Origin: Stercorarius parasiticus
Taxonomy: Eukaryota; Chordata; Aves; Charadriiformes; Stercorariidae
Reading direction: 5' to 3'
NCBI GenBank assembly: GCA_013396915.1
Contig: VWZL01000451.1
Location: 454,902 to 518,901, forward strand
DNA: 64,000 nt
This document shows positions 1 through 12,385 of this stretch, piece after piece. Made by a program: the position numbers and the translations under genes. The number at the start of each line of letters is the position of its first letter. The first letter of the stretch is position 1. Below the pieces are notes generated by a model. It was not told where the DNA came from. It did no database searches and saw only the letters and a program-made list of their open reading frames with translations.

Positions 1-370
1 TCTCGGGCAGGTCTTTCAGGCGGCGCAGTGGGCACCTAAGCTCCAGACACAATAGGCGGGCGGGGCAGCTCGCCTCAGGACTCCGCCCGCAGGTAGTGAG
101 GCGTCTCCGCCGGTCTGGACTGGGCCGGGATCCACTGTGGGGCCGGCCCTACCTTCCCTACTACCCCCCACGCTGTGTTGTGCCTCCCGTGAGACTGACC
201 GGCGGCGTCGGGCTGGTGGTGGGCGCCCCTGAGGAGTGGGGCGCTGCCGAGTTCTGCTTCGCTGAGGCGATGGAACGCGGGGGGAGTCGCCCCGGAGCCT
301 GGCCTGTAGCACTGCTCCCGGCAGAAGCAGGACTTCAAAACATGTTTTCTGTCTATTCATGCCTTTAAGG
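1..370. promoter_or_regulatory. CpG-rich island at left edge, probable promoter of an unseen gene
   Basis: The first ~330 bases are clearly GC- and CpG-rich, and composition falls to AT-rich DNA after about 370. Such islands in vertebrate DNA usually mark promoters. Open frames run both ways (about 132 codons on minus, 90 on plus), but neither resembles a known protein and open frames are expected in GC-rich DNA. A good donor-like CAG/GTAGTG lies at 90-98 on plus, and a weaker AAG/GTAGGG-like site lies on the minus strand near 150, so direction is undecided. In mammals the gene upstream of and divergent from LMO2 is CAPRIN1, so its promoter is a reasonable guess. A distal LMO2 first exon is the alternative. 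No CAPRIN1 coding sequence is visible. Confidence 0.5.
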
Positions 371-1910
371 CACATCCCTAAAACTGGGAGGGTTCCGGAG
401 AGGTGGCGTGCCACGGGTGTAATTGGGCCTTAATAACTGTGTTTCAGTCACTGGAAACAGTTGCCTCATTTGTCTTTCATGCTGCGATTTGCGTTAGAGG
501 TAGCTGCATCTGTCTCCAAATACAACCCCTGAAGACTACACAACATCGCTTTGTTGAGTTTTACACGTTTTTGTGACTCAAAGCTGCACCGCGTCTAGCT
601 AGCGCTTGCTAAAAGTTTACTTCTATGCTGACAACAAATAATATTATTTGTTAGCTTAAAGACATTGTACTGAAATAGCGTCAGGTTTTCTGTGAAGTAA
701 AGGAAATTTTTGAGTGACTACTATGCCTTTTTAGTGAAGTACAGCTTGGAAATGAAACGTCAGTGCCTTCAGCGGGCTAGGGAGCTAGTACTGGAAAGGG
801 TTTCGTATTTATTCAGTTGTCTTTCTGGAATTAATGTATGGAAGACTTTCGGAAAATAAGGCCCTGGAAATTCAGTTCCCAGTAACTGCAAATTGGAGAT
901 GGAATTTTTGGTTGTAGTACCAGTTTAAGATTATATTTGTACCATTGTTTTTTAAAGCTGAAGTTTTCTTGGATCTGTTTAATCATGGATCCACACAGTC
1001 AATTACAGTAACACAAGGAAAAGTGCAGTTTCTTGAATAACTGGGCCAACCTAATGATTCTCCACCACCAAAATAGAGATGTCTCATCAGCCTTCTTCAC
1101 CAAATCACTGCACACAATTGCACAGTCCTTGCCCTTGGTTCCATTCTGATTCTTGCTTCCCAGGAGTTAATTCCAGTTGATAATCCAGCAAGAAACTGTG
1201 TTCTTTGACCTCATGCTGTAGAAGTTAACTTTGGTGAGATTTTTTTTTCTTCATTCCATCTATATATATTGCTTCCTATACTTTTCATGTATGCCTTCAT
1301 TTTCTGTAGCAGCTCAATGCATTGTCATTTTGTATTAGATTATTTGCTTTCCAAATCACCTCTTTTTGCACAACATGTTATAAAACAAATGTAATAAATC
1401 ACTCAACCCAATTATTTCAGTTGAATAAATGAAGTAGAAAAGAAATATCTTCAAATATTGAAAGTCCGTTTCTTTTCACTATTTCCGAAGAATTTTTTTA
1501 AAAATATATTTACAATATTTAATTTTTATGCATTTACTTCTCTAAGCCCCTCACACAGGTGTTGAAATCTCCTTTTTCCCAAGTCAAATATGGTTTCTTC
1601 ATGAACATGTGAAGCAGATTGAGGCTTTGTGACCCCAATATATGATGCTTTAAAATAATATGAAATTGTTTCATCCATTCCTATTCATTTCTCCTTTTTC
1701 TTACATTGCCATTGCAATTCTGCATAAGCTCTGGGCACTCAACTGTTTAGGCAAGTGTTTCAGCTAAGATGTAGGATCTTAATGTAGTTTGTACTGAAAA
1801 CTGGTATTGCTGAGGAACTGAAAAAAAGAAGTGGAATAAAAGGGAATAAAAGGGAACAGAGCTGATGGGAGAAGTTGTAGCAGTAAATTAAGAATACATT
1901 TTGCACCAGA

Positions 1911-1948
1911 ATCTTGATACTTATTGTACCCTGATCTTGATACTTATT
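1911..1948. repeat. 15-bp direct duplication
   Basis: ATCTTGATACTTATT occurs at 1911-1925 and again at 1934-1948, a 23-bp period. It looks like a small local duplication with no evident function. Confidence 0.8.
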
Positions 1949-3765
1949 CTTCATGGGACAGCATAACACAGAATAGCAAATTTCATGGTCTCAAAAAAAA
2001 AAAAAGTTAAAAATGCTGCTCCTGAGAGCAGTTATTACTTGAGATTACATGAGCAATAATTACATGACAATTACTGCATCAAAGCTCTTCATAATTACAC
2101 TGGATGCTGGTTTGGTTAGCCAAAGATGGGATTGAGACTACTGCTAAGTTTACATGCTAAAGCATAAGTAACTATAAGCAAAGCATTAAGTACTTACCTT
2201 ACACAGGGGCTGCAAAAGGAGGACTTTGATATTGTACTTTAAAAAAAGACTTGTTAATTTAGCCTTACTAAATTCGTGTAACAGATTCTTAACACAGCAA
2301 CTTTATACCAAAAATCCCTGTCACTGTTGTATTATAGCATAATTCACTGTCAGTACTATGCTGCAATCGCTCAGCGTCGGCTCCATACCAGGTCTCCGGA
2401 CTGTTCCGCAGTCTCTTGGAGCAGCCCAGGAAGAGCTGAAGGATGCGTGGTTCCCTAGTCTGCACTGACTTTAGAAGTAAAACTTCCATACTTCCAAAAT
2501 TCACTCAAATATAACTTTCACATCAACAAACTGTACTGCATAGTCAATCTCAACTCTTAAAACATCTCTTAATACTTAACGTGCTCATAATTTTAGGCAG
2601 GTCATGCTGTCATATATTCATCTGCCTCTTTCATAGCTTTCCTCAAAAAACAGTGACCACAAATGCATTGTACCTCTGTGCCAACAATATCGATCATCAA
2701 TGCCTGACAGTGAAAATCCTACATAAGAATTCCCCACCCTCAAAGAAGAGTTGAGACCTCATCCTCTTTACTTTAAGGAAGTGTTGAACCACTTCTGATA
2801 TGTGAGTAAGCTTTATCCTGGCAACCCCTAGCATGACAAACTTGTAATTAGCATGTAGGTCCCAACTTTTACATTTCTGAGAGATAAGTACCCCCTTAGT
2901 TACCACGTGTGGTATGATCTCCCTGTAAATCTGGATTCAGGTCTCTCCGCCTTTGACTCCTTTGATGTTAGCTAGCTGGTTGAAATCATACTTCTGCATA
3001 ATTATGGTGCAGATCAAATCTTATTTGTAGGGAGCTGGCTTTGTATTTCATGTTTATGAGCTGTGTAAATGACGGTCAGCTCTGGAGTTGCTGATTTTGG
3101 ACTCACGTTTGTTTAGTCACTATAGAAGGGCAAAAGAGGAGAGAAAGTCCCCCCAGCAAAAGCTTATGTAGTACTTCCAGAAACGTCAACCTTTAGACCA
3201 CAAAACTGCTCAAGATGCGGGAGTCCTCCACCTCCCTGACAGCAGTGTGGGATCCAGGTTTAGGAGACACTTAGCTTTGCTCTTTGTGTTCCAGGGAAAC
3301 ATCTCCCATGCTGGGTTTTCATTCATCGTTATTTTTATCATCTGTAATTAGAAAGTCTGAATACACCTTTTCTGTTGTTTCTCGGTTTCCAGCCCTCAGA
3401 AGGGCAAAACCTGAGATATGTGTATTTAAAACGCACATAACCAGCCAGTTACACAAAAAAGAAGATGGAGGGGAAGAAAGTCTTAAGTTTATTGGTGTAA
3501 TTGGGGCTCAACTATTGTGTAAGTATTTTGTGTGGACATAAAGCCTGCTCATTGAAGTATTGTCTCAGGCAGGGTTTTTCTGATCCTCCTTTAGATAACT
3601 TTTTTTACCCCTGACACACCTTCCCAGCCCTTCCTATTTCAGATTTCCTCCCTTTGCCCACTTGCTCGGGGACTTTCGACCAAGACAAGCCTTGCCGCTC
3701 CCTCTGGGGAAAATTCTACCGGGAAGTACTATCAGTCCCTCTGCCCCGTTGTTCTTTCTCCAGGT

Positions 3766-3795
3766 AAAAAGAAGAAAGAAAGAAAGAAAAAAGAT
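3766..3795 (+). repeat. AAAG/GAAA simple repeat
   Basis: A purine-only run built from AAAG units with a few interruptions. Simple repeat, no function inferred. Confidence 0.7.
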
Positions 3796-4599
3796 TACTA
3801 CTTCCAAGCAAGAGTGAGGTCTCATGTTAGTTCTTTGTCAGCTCCAAGGACAAGCTGTGTCTCCCTGCAGCTCTGCCTTGCTCTGACCGTTCCTATGCAG
3901 GCAATGAAAACAGACAAATGTAGACATGTTCCTGTATCCCCAAACCTGTGTTGAGGAGTATTAGTTGTTTAGCATAAATAAGTAAGTTTTAATTAGAATA
4001 AATCACTTAGGATTATAATAGGATTATAATATGGTGTGATTTGTGCTGTTTGCTTAGCTTTACTTAGCATGAGTAGCTAGATTTGCTGAAGCCTAGGCCG
4101 CGATAGAGTTATTTTTCCTCATAATTTTTCTAGCATCTGGTACAGGGCTGTGTTTAGTCTTTTAGTACGGGAAAGTGTTTTGATACCACACTGATGTTTT
4201 GGGAGTGTTTTTCCCAAGTCTGGGACTCTTCAGTTCTCCATGTTCTGCCAGTGAGCGCAGGTGCACAAGGAGTGTAAACCAGAAGATAAGAAGGCTCCAA
4301 CCCTTGGCTGAAACTGCAGATCAGCAAGATAAGAACCTGCCTGCCTGGACACAGAAAAAGAATCCAATTAGATCTTAGAAGACCAAAAATCATCATTGGA
4401 CTAAAAGACACGTGGACAGCACGTGAGGGGCTGGTGTATGGATCACAAAAGTCCCTCTCTTTGGAGACACCCAACCTGGGTGGTTCTTGCTGCTGTACCT
4501 TCCAATTAATTTAATTATTTTATAAAATCTGGTGCCTGAGACTCTGCTGTGGGAAACACAGGGTTGAGCCTGAAGAAGGAGGAAGCGCACCTGAGAGTA

Positions 4600-4664
4600 A
4601 GTGTGTGTGTGTGTGTGTGTGTGTAAGTATATATATATGTGTGTGTGTATGTGTGTGTGTGTGT
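4600..4664 (+). repeat. (TG)n-(TA)n-(TG)n microsatellite
   Basis: A run of about 12 TG units is followed by AAGTATATATATATG and then more TG units with one TATG interruption. Alternating purine-pyrimidine tracts of this kind are length-polymorphic and can adopt Z-DNA. The short open frames here are just repeated CV/VC codons. Confidence 0.9.
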
Positions 4665-6231
4665 CACCACGAATGGTGTGTGAATGCTCAGGCAGCAGCT
4701 TCTCCTTTAACACCTGGTACCCCAGCCCTGGGTCCTTCCAGCTTCTTATTACCCACTTCTCCAAAACAGCAACCGGTCCTACATCTCACCAGCTTTCCCA
4801 CCCTGTTGATATGTTCTCTACTTCCCCAAAGCAGGAACTCTGACCCATGATGCATAGTTTTGTCTCCTTAACTGCCACGTCTGCTCCCTGCTCATACTCA
4901 GAATTATTCTGAGTAATGTAATTAAATAGTATAATGAATAACTTCTATTTATTCTGTGGGGTTTTTTGTTTTTTTTCAGTAGGATCCATAAGGCTAAAAT
5001 GAAATTTCCCTTCTTGCACGTTATCACAGATCTATTAATCAACCAGTTCCTTGCCTGATCTCATTGAATGTTATGAGACTTCAAACACCACTGAGAACAT
5101 GACAGCAAGAACAGGGATAGAGGTAACTACAGCTTAATTTAAAAGCAGATCCTTTTCCACTAGTGGTGCACAGAAAATAAGAAGTACCAACCTCCTGTTT
5201 CCAGTTTCGAGATTTAGTATACAAGGATTATGGTTAGAAAATAACCAAAATACTTTAATTTATAAAATATCAACATTTAAACTGGAGTAATGAACAGCAG
5301 TCAACAATATTTTTATTTGCCTTTGAGATTACAAACTTACTTTGGAAAGTAGAATTGTACCAACAGCAACACCAGCCCCGAGCAGGAGTTCTCTTTGGGA
5401 ACAGGAGCCTGGGAGAATCTGAACGTTCGCTCAGTTTTACTGTCTTAAGCGGGGGCTACTCTGCAAATTTCAAAAGCTGGGGTTCCTCCTGCTTATCAGG
5501 CAGTTTTAGAAAGTTATAGCTTTGTTTTTATTTAGGTTTCCTTTTCCTAAAGGAATTCGCTTAGAGGAGAAAAATTCCTATTCTATCTGAACCCACAGGC
5601 TGGCTAACTTCGTAACAAAATTAAACCGAGACAAAATAAACCTCTCTTTGAATAAGGACTGAAAGCTCGGTATATGCTTTTGTCTGCATAAAATTAAATT
5701 ACAGGGGTTTTTATCACAAATGTTAAACATTGATGTATTAGCAGCAAGATCAATAAAAAATTCAAAAGATATTTGGGTTCAAAGGAGATTAAATGATGTC
5801 TAATGGCATGTTTAATCAAAACTAGCATAATTCCAATCCAATACAGCAAAAATAGATTAAATGCCACTAAATGATAGATTTCCCTACATAGCCATTAATG
5901 GGAAATCGTTATAAAGTGTGTTTCTGTTTCTACTCATGTCACACAGTGCTTTGGCCCTTGCATGAAGCAATTGTTTACAAATGTCTTCAGTTTACAGAAG
6001 TAAATAACCAGGCTGGGAGACTACTTTGCTACATAAACTATATGCAAAGTAGATCAAGCATTCATTTTAATGTACAAAGTCCTGACATAGGAAGGGAGTA
6101 GGTTGCTCATGCATACCAAAGAAGAAACCTCAACGCTGAAAAGCAGCTCAAAACCGCTTAGGGCTTTATATTTGCCTGAATTAGCTAATTTGAATGGGCC
6201 TAGCTTACAACGCTATACAGTCTGTTCTACA

Positions 6232-6284
6232 CCTCTAATTTACTTTTTCACTCTCTGTCCTCCCTCTAATTTACTTTTTCACTC
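6232..6284 (+). repeat. Perfect 22-bp tandem-type duplication
   Basis: A 22-base pyrimidine-rich segment (6232-6253) is repeated without mismatch at 6263-6284, a 31-bp period. The intervening 9 bases are also pyrimidine-rich. The identity suggests recent slippage or local duplication. Confidence 0.8.
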
Positions 6285-7590
6285 ATCTTTTTGTATTTGT
6301 AAATTATATCAAGTAATTTTGTGTTTATTTCCATATTGTTAAGGAAAATATTGGGTAGTGTTATGACAAATGCTGCAGCTCCAACCAAAACATCTTCCTA
6401 ACCAGCAATTTTCTATCAGTTTTGGGGGTTTTTTTTGCAACTGTCAGCCACTTTACTGTATCACACCAGTTTAAATGCGAGGATCACAAGGCTTAAAGTC
6501 AAATTTAGGCTTATCACAGTGCCTTAGACCTCTACTTCTGAAGAACGTCTAGAGTGATTGTCATCCAAAACTTGTAATTGCATCAAAAAAAATTCCTTTT
6601 TCTTTCAAAATGCTATTCTCTATAACTGCAGAGATAAAATGGCACTTACTGAAAGGATATTCAACCCAGTCCTGAAACGTATCACAAAAATCAATAGTTG
6701 AAGGCCAAAGATACTGTCAGGGAGGCCAAATTTTACTCTAGATGGAAAGAGTAATGTGGGGCTTGTGATATGCCTAGTACCGACTTTTTCTCTTAATTTC
6801 TGTGAATCTATGAACAGAGGAGTCCAAATAGTTCTTTACAATGAAAGGGCTGGATACAGTTAGTGCCTGCCCACTTAGTCCCCAGTAAATTTGTGCCTAA
6901 GCTCTTAATCACTTCAGCTGATTTGGTCATGCATAGTCATTGGAAAAACAATGTTTTTTTCTAATGATATTCATAGTTTATTCATGGTCACGACACCTAG
7001 TTTCCAAGTGAACCTGAGGATCGCTAATCAAACCTTATGCACTCCAACTGGCACATCAAAATCTTCCTGCATATCATATACTTAAGAAAGGTAAGGGAGG
7101 AGTAAATTTGAAAGTAACTTGAAGGTGAAGGATGACTGGCTATTTTAAGGAATCCATAATGCCGATAGAGGACAGGCTGGACTTAGGGTGCAGTTTAGTC
7201 CCGGGATGGACTGCTAATGTCAGCCTCCCAGGCAGATTATTTTAATGCTTCGTGATTCTTACTGATAGAAATTTGTCTTTGCATGTAACCTGAATCTCAG
7301 TTACTCTAGTCTTGATGCTGCTACTTCTCATCCTAAATATCCTGGACACAGATAATAGGATTTTCTTTGTGAAGCTCTCGTTCTGACACAATATGGTAAC
7401 ACAGCTGTATTTGTTCACAGTGTTCTTTGCCAGGTCAAGCAACCCCAGTTCTTTCAACGTTTCCATATAGGTGAAGTTTATTAGACCTCTGACTATTCTT
7501 GATGTTTTCCTCAATGGTCTGTATATACCTTCCAACGAAGTGCTTAAACCAGGGTACATTCGTTCATCTGAGTCCTCATTAATAAGTCGT

Positions 7591-7671
7591 CCCTGCTTAC
7601 TGAAGGGGGGTTGGACTAGATGACCTTTAAAGGTCCCTTCCAACCCAAACTATTCTATGGCGCTATGATGG
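7591..7671 (+). mobile_element. CR1 LINE 3' end fragment
   Basis: It contains the CR1 3' terminal block: GGGGGGTTGGACTAGATGA, then the AAAGGTCCCTTCCAACCCA block, then a degenerate TTCTATG tail. Only the last ~80 bases of the element remain, as is usual for 5'-truncated CR1 copies. The tail direction puts it on plus. Several mismatches in the tail suggest an old copy. Confidence 0.85.
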
Positions 7672-10600
7672 TATCATGATATGGTTACATTATGTGTCTC
7701 ACGGGATACATGCACTCAGATATGATGTTTGCTTTTTCTGCAACAAAATCGCACTGTACACTGACTTTCAGCTGGTAATTCATTATCGCCTCCACATCTT
7801 TTTCTGCAGAAATACCAACTAACGCATTATCCCTCAGCATGAGTTTATGAAGTTCCTTATTCCTGCCTAAGTGGACTTGTCCGCATTGAGTTTAATCTCT
7901 TTTTTTGACCATTTCACTTTTGATTCCAAAGTGTTTGACCTTTTTTTTAACAGCTTTCATACCTTCTGTTCTACCATCTAGGTCATAATGAAAATATTAA
8001 CTAGCATGGACACATGAACAAATTCCAGTGATACCTCGCTTCACACCTCCTTTCATTTTCACAGGGAATCGCTGGACATTATTCTTTAAGTAGATCAAGT
8101 TTGCACCCACTTTACAGTAGTTTCATTTAGGTCATGTTTTCTTCGCTTGCTTATGAGTTGTGCGAGAAAGTATTAGAAGCCTCATTAAAGACATACTTCT
8201 CCTCTGTCCGTGTGATATTCTTTGTGGAAGGAAATTAAATAATATTACACAGTTTGGTTTTGACAAGTTTATGTTGGCTTACTCATCTCCTTTATTTTCC
8301 AATCACTTAGGATGTTTCATGAAAAAAGGTAGAGCATCTCTAACTTAATTTAGAAAGACCAGGTATACAGCTCGATTTGCAAGTGGCTGGATCAACTTGT
8401 TGCTTTCATTGTGTTTCCCAACTGAAAAACTCTCGTTACGAGCTTTCAAATAAGAAAGTTTTTCCCAATGTGAAAAGAGAAAATAGTGCTGATGTGTAAA
8501 TCCCTGTGCACTGAGATAAGAAGATGCCTCATTGCAGTCTGGCTCTTGTGTACTTGTTTATACTGACTTGCTTATCTCAGGCTTTATCGTATCATTTACA
8601 CTTCTTAACCTAATGTCTGTTTTCCAGTACAGTATAGTCAGAAAGGAACAGGAAATACTTAAAACCTCTTATACAAAATATTCTTCTATGGAAAATAAAA
8701 GTGTGCTTAGTAAGCATGACTAAAAGAACTGGAAGCTGCTGTAAACAACAGCATTTGAAACCTCTGCACTTAACCAAGGACAGGTTGTACATGACAATTC
8801 CACTGTACAATCTTTAAATCCTATCAATGTAACCATGAAGTAAAAGAAAAGAAAATCACAGGATGTTTTATGGTTCTTTTTATAGCACATTTAAGCACAA
8901 ATATCCTGTCTTTCAAAGATTCTGAGGAACTACAGTTCTCATGCAAGTCAGGTATATTTTAAGGTTCACAATATATTGACCGTACCTGAATGCTTTTTTG
9001 TCTCTCTATCTATGTCTCTGTCTACTGTTGTAGTGTCTATCTATCTGTCTGTTTAGGTAATGATATAGATGGCATTTCTTCACAGTGGATAGAATTGCAT
9101 CTCACAATGAATACTTGCAAGAAAAGAATGCAGAAAGCATTTATCCATGTAGGTATAAAATACCTCCAGTCCAGAGGAGAGCAAGGATGGGCTGGTGATT
9201 CTCACACTACAGTCAGTATTTGAGGCTCAGCTGGGCTATTTTGAGGAAGACTAATCATAGACCTTATGCTAAAGGTCTACTCTGAAGAAAAACAATGTCT
9301 TTTGCAGTCATGACTGTAAGTTCAAGGACTCTTCAAGTCCAAACTCTTCAAGTTCACTTAGCAATTCTATTCCCTAACACCCCAGTGATGAATAGGTTAT
9401 ACATGTCTTTGAAGAACAGTAGATCTATTCACCAGACAGCTCTCCAAGTCACAAACACACAGAGTAAAACCCTACTGAAGCTGAGGAAATAAGAAATTTG
9501 GGACCAGCTTTCTTTAAGGAGCCTGTTGCACGTCTAGTTTATCTGAGACCAACACAAGATTTAAGGTTTTATAAAAAATATTTGTGATTCACTGACATTA
9601 GTAACTAACATATTGCAGTAATAACATGTTACGCTCTGAGAATTGCAATGACAGAACAATTATCTAATTAGACAGTAAAATTAATTACATCATGTTTTAA
9701 TTACTTAATAACCGAGAAATTGTCATCAAGATGAAGGCTGGGAAATGTCATGAAAAATTATCGAGGAGTACAATTTGCTGGTTAACAGAAAGTTTTCCTT
9801 GCAAATGTGGAAGCAGGCTTACATCAGCTCCTCACAGGCCCACCACTGAGTTTTGCTCTGCGTCACCACATCTGTATCGGACTCCATTTGGGGACAGGAG
9901 GCCTTGTTGGACCTGAAGAGCTGAAGGCAAGAGCCAAGACCCGCGCTTGGCAGCAGTAAGTAGGACGGCTGCTAGACAGGGAGAAAACCCCAGTCCAACA
10001 GCGAGCTGGAGGAAGCTGGAAGTGGAAGATGAGACTGGAGAAAGAGGAGCACTGAATTCCAGTTATTTTGGGACTACAAATTGCTGCCAGGAAGTCAGCA
10101 AAGGGTGATGTGATTTCGAGCAATGCAGGGCGTGCGTGATGCTGTGGTGGGTGCTAGTTTGGTCCAGAACTCAAGAGTCTGCAAAAGTGCCATTATTTGG
10201 CAGATGATGGCTCACGCTGTAAGAGATGTGTTGCATCGGTTGCAAAGAAGGAATACTGCATCAAAATCTAAATCTGCTGAGTGTGCGATTTGGAATAAGT
10301 CTTGGGGATACAATACTTACCAAGGACCTTATATGATCCAGGATTTTCGTATAGGGTTGTTACTGGAGCAGCTTTCCAAGTTGCTTCAGACTACCTGAAA
10401 AAGTCTGGTGTTTAAACCGATGATGATGATAATTAAAGTAGTAACTGTGACGAGAAAGGCAGACAAACAAGAAGACATGGTCTTTAAATAAACAGAGAGT
10501 AGACAAGAAAAAATGAAAACATTCAAATAACGTGTGCCTGTGAACCAGTGTGTTTGTTTTTGCAAGACATGTTGCAATTAACATTTGAAAAGGTATGCAA

Positions 10601-12116
10601 ATAATGTTTCATGCAAATATTCCCTTGGACACAGGCTTGTGATCTATTAATTATTCAAAAACAGCGCAAGCATTTTGTCATTACTGTCTGTGGCGTGTTC
10701 TTTGCTTTAATCTGTCCTTTGGTCTTGGAACTGCCAGATTTCCATAACTGGGTCACCTAGTTCTTTCTCAACTTTGCTTTCTGCTGTGCAATGAAAAATT
10801 AGCATTTTCTGTGACATACATTTAGGGCTTCTATGAGGAGCTTGAATGGCTACTCTAGAAAGTACGGAATCCTGAAATATGTGGGAAAATATGCAGGAAA
10901 GAATGAATTCATATTTGTGGATAACATGAATTTTCAGTGACCTTTGCAAACACAGTCTAGGATGAAAACTGTTAGTGGGCTAAATAAAAATGTGACTTCA
11001 TGCACAGGAATGGTGTTATTACATTTACTCTTTGTACTTTACATAGTGAAAAACGCTACTCTAGTGCCCAATAACAAATTAGAATAAAATATTATAATAA
11101 TTATAACAATAAGTATAACCATAATTTAAAAATCTTTTAAACTCGGAGATACATGAGTCATTGTGAGTGATTTATTAATTAAAATTGGGTTGAAAAGGTG
11201 ATGGAAGGTGACATTAGAGGTATTTGCTATTTTAACCACTAGAGGGCGTTCAAGAGCTGCTTTAAAAATCCATTTTTAACTCGTCCCTTGAACTCCGAGG
11301 TTGCTCTGGGATGCATGGGATAGTCCCTGGGGTTTGAAGGAGGGCCAGGGAGAGATCTCAGAGAGGGGCTCAGTTCTGACTCCTGCTGGCCTACACATGC
11401 CAGTGAAGAAGCGATGATGAAGGAATGGAGGCGATCCTCCGCTTTTTGACCTTCTATCACAATTATCCTCAGAACAAGTGGGGATGTGGCTGGAGCAAGC
11501 AGTCTCCTTGAGGAAAAGGGGAAGGCTATGAGAGGAAAGAGGAAAGGGAGTGGGACAAGCAGATTGTCTTGGAAAACAGCTCTGCTGCCCCATTTCTTAC
11601 TGGCCCCAGAGATTTCAGAATCTCCCACCAAATCTATGCTCCATCAGAGTGCCGCAGACTCTCTTTTTAAGGTCTTGTCCTCTTAAAATGCTTGTTATAT
11701 ACCTGATTTCTTTCAGTTTTTAAAGTCCACCGGAAAGATTTGTAAGGGATATATTGCAGAGGGGAAGAAGGCAGGAGATTGTTAACCCTCTCCTGGTGCT
11801 GCAGTTTTAATGGACTTAAGATGTAATAAGAGGTGAGGCTTGGCCACAGACCTGCAATACCTGAGCCCAAGCCAAGGCTGAGTTCCACCACAGCCCTCAA
11901 AAGACAAGCCCAAGTGGCAGAGTGAGGTTTTGAGCTGAAAGACAAAACTTTGTCACCATTTAAAGTAAAGTCAAAACTTTCACTGACTGCAAAAAAGAGA
12001 TGTTTCCTCCTAAGGCCTTTGGAGTTGATAGGTAAGGATCAGACTAACAGGACATCTCAAAATCCCGTAACTACGGCTAGTTCTTTTGCTCAGGAAAACC
12101 TGAAATCAGAGAATGA
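7672..12116. other. Intergenic, candidate GATA element, no gene seen
   Basis: AT-rich non-coding DNA between two CR1 fragments. It holds a degenerate TCTA/TCTG-rich stretch near 9000-9056 and a pair of oppositely oriented AGATAAG motifs (8514-8577). I see no exon or RNA gene. Open frames such as 10123-10398 and 11239-11631 (minus) show no recognisable protein. Confidence 0.55.
8504..8577. promoter_or_regulatory. Candidate GATA-factor site pair
   Basis: CTG, 8 bases, then GATAAG lies at 8504-8520, giving CTG-N7-AGATAAG. This resembles the half-E-box plus GATA composite bound by TAL1-GATA1-LMO2-LDB1. A second AGATAAG lies on the opposite strand at 8571-8577. Single GATA motifs are common by chance; only the pairing and spacing make this notable. 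Activity is inferred, not shown. Confidence 0.3.
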
Positions 12117-12385
12117 GAGAATCACAGAATAGTTACGCTTGGAAGGGACCTCAGGAATCTCTAGTCTTGTCTCCCAAACTTCCAAGGTTGGACACTGCAC
12201 AACCTTTTGGGCAACTTGTGCTCCTATTCATAGAGCTCAGGATGTTGTTGGTGGTCTTTGCTGCCAGGAACACTGTGAGCCCATGTTCAGCTCCCTGTCC
12301 ACCAAGTGACTCGGGTCCTCTTCAGCAGAGCTGTTCCCCAGCCAGTCTCTCCCAGCCTGTGTGGTTTCCAGGGGCTCTTGCTTTC
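12117..12385 (-). mobile_element. CR1 LINE fragment, internally rearranged
   Basis: Read on minus, it ends in the CR1 3' tail (12117-12160: AGAATCACAGAATAG then TTGGAAGGGACCTC). It continues into GGTTGGACACTGCACAACC and then coding-derived CR1 sequence recognisable from the ACCAAGTGACTCGGGTCCTC segment, similar to the 5' part of the larger copy at 53331-54003. Material expected between these parts is missing, so this is a decayed, deleted copy of a different subfamily. Confidence 0.75.

Larger units (their letters stand above)
371..7590. other. Intergenic, no recognisable gene
   Basis: AT-rich non-coding DNA. I see no exon with protein similarity, and the open frames (under about 125 codons) look random. 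It holds a 12-13 base A run near 1994, a 15-bp direct duplication (1911-1925 and 1934-1948), an AAAG-rich stretch near 3766-3795, a TG/TA microsatellite at 4600-4664 and a perfect 22-bp duplication at 6232 and 6263. Confidence 0.6.

Noticed and set aside
16..414. 132-codon minus frame (and 90-codon plus frame) in the left CpG island
   Set aside because: GC-rich DNA lacks stop codons by composition. Neither translation resembles a known protein, including CAPRIN1.
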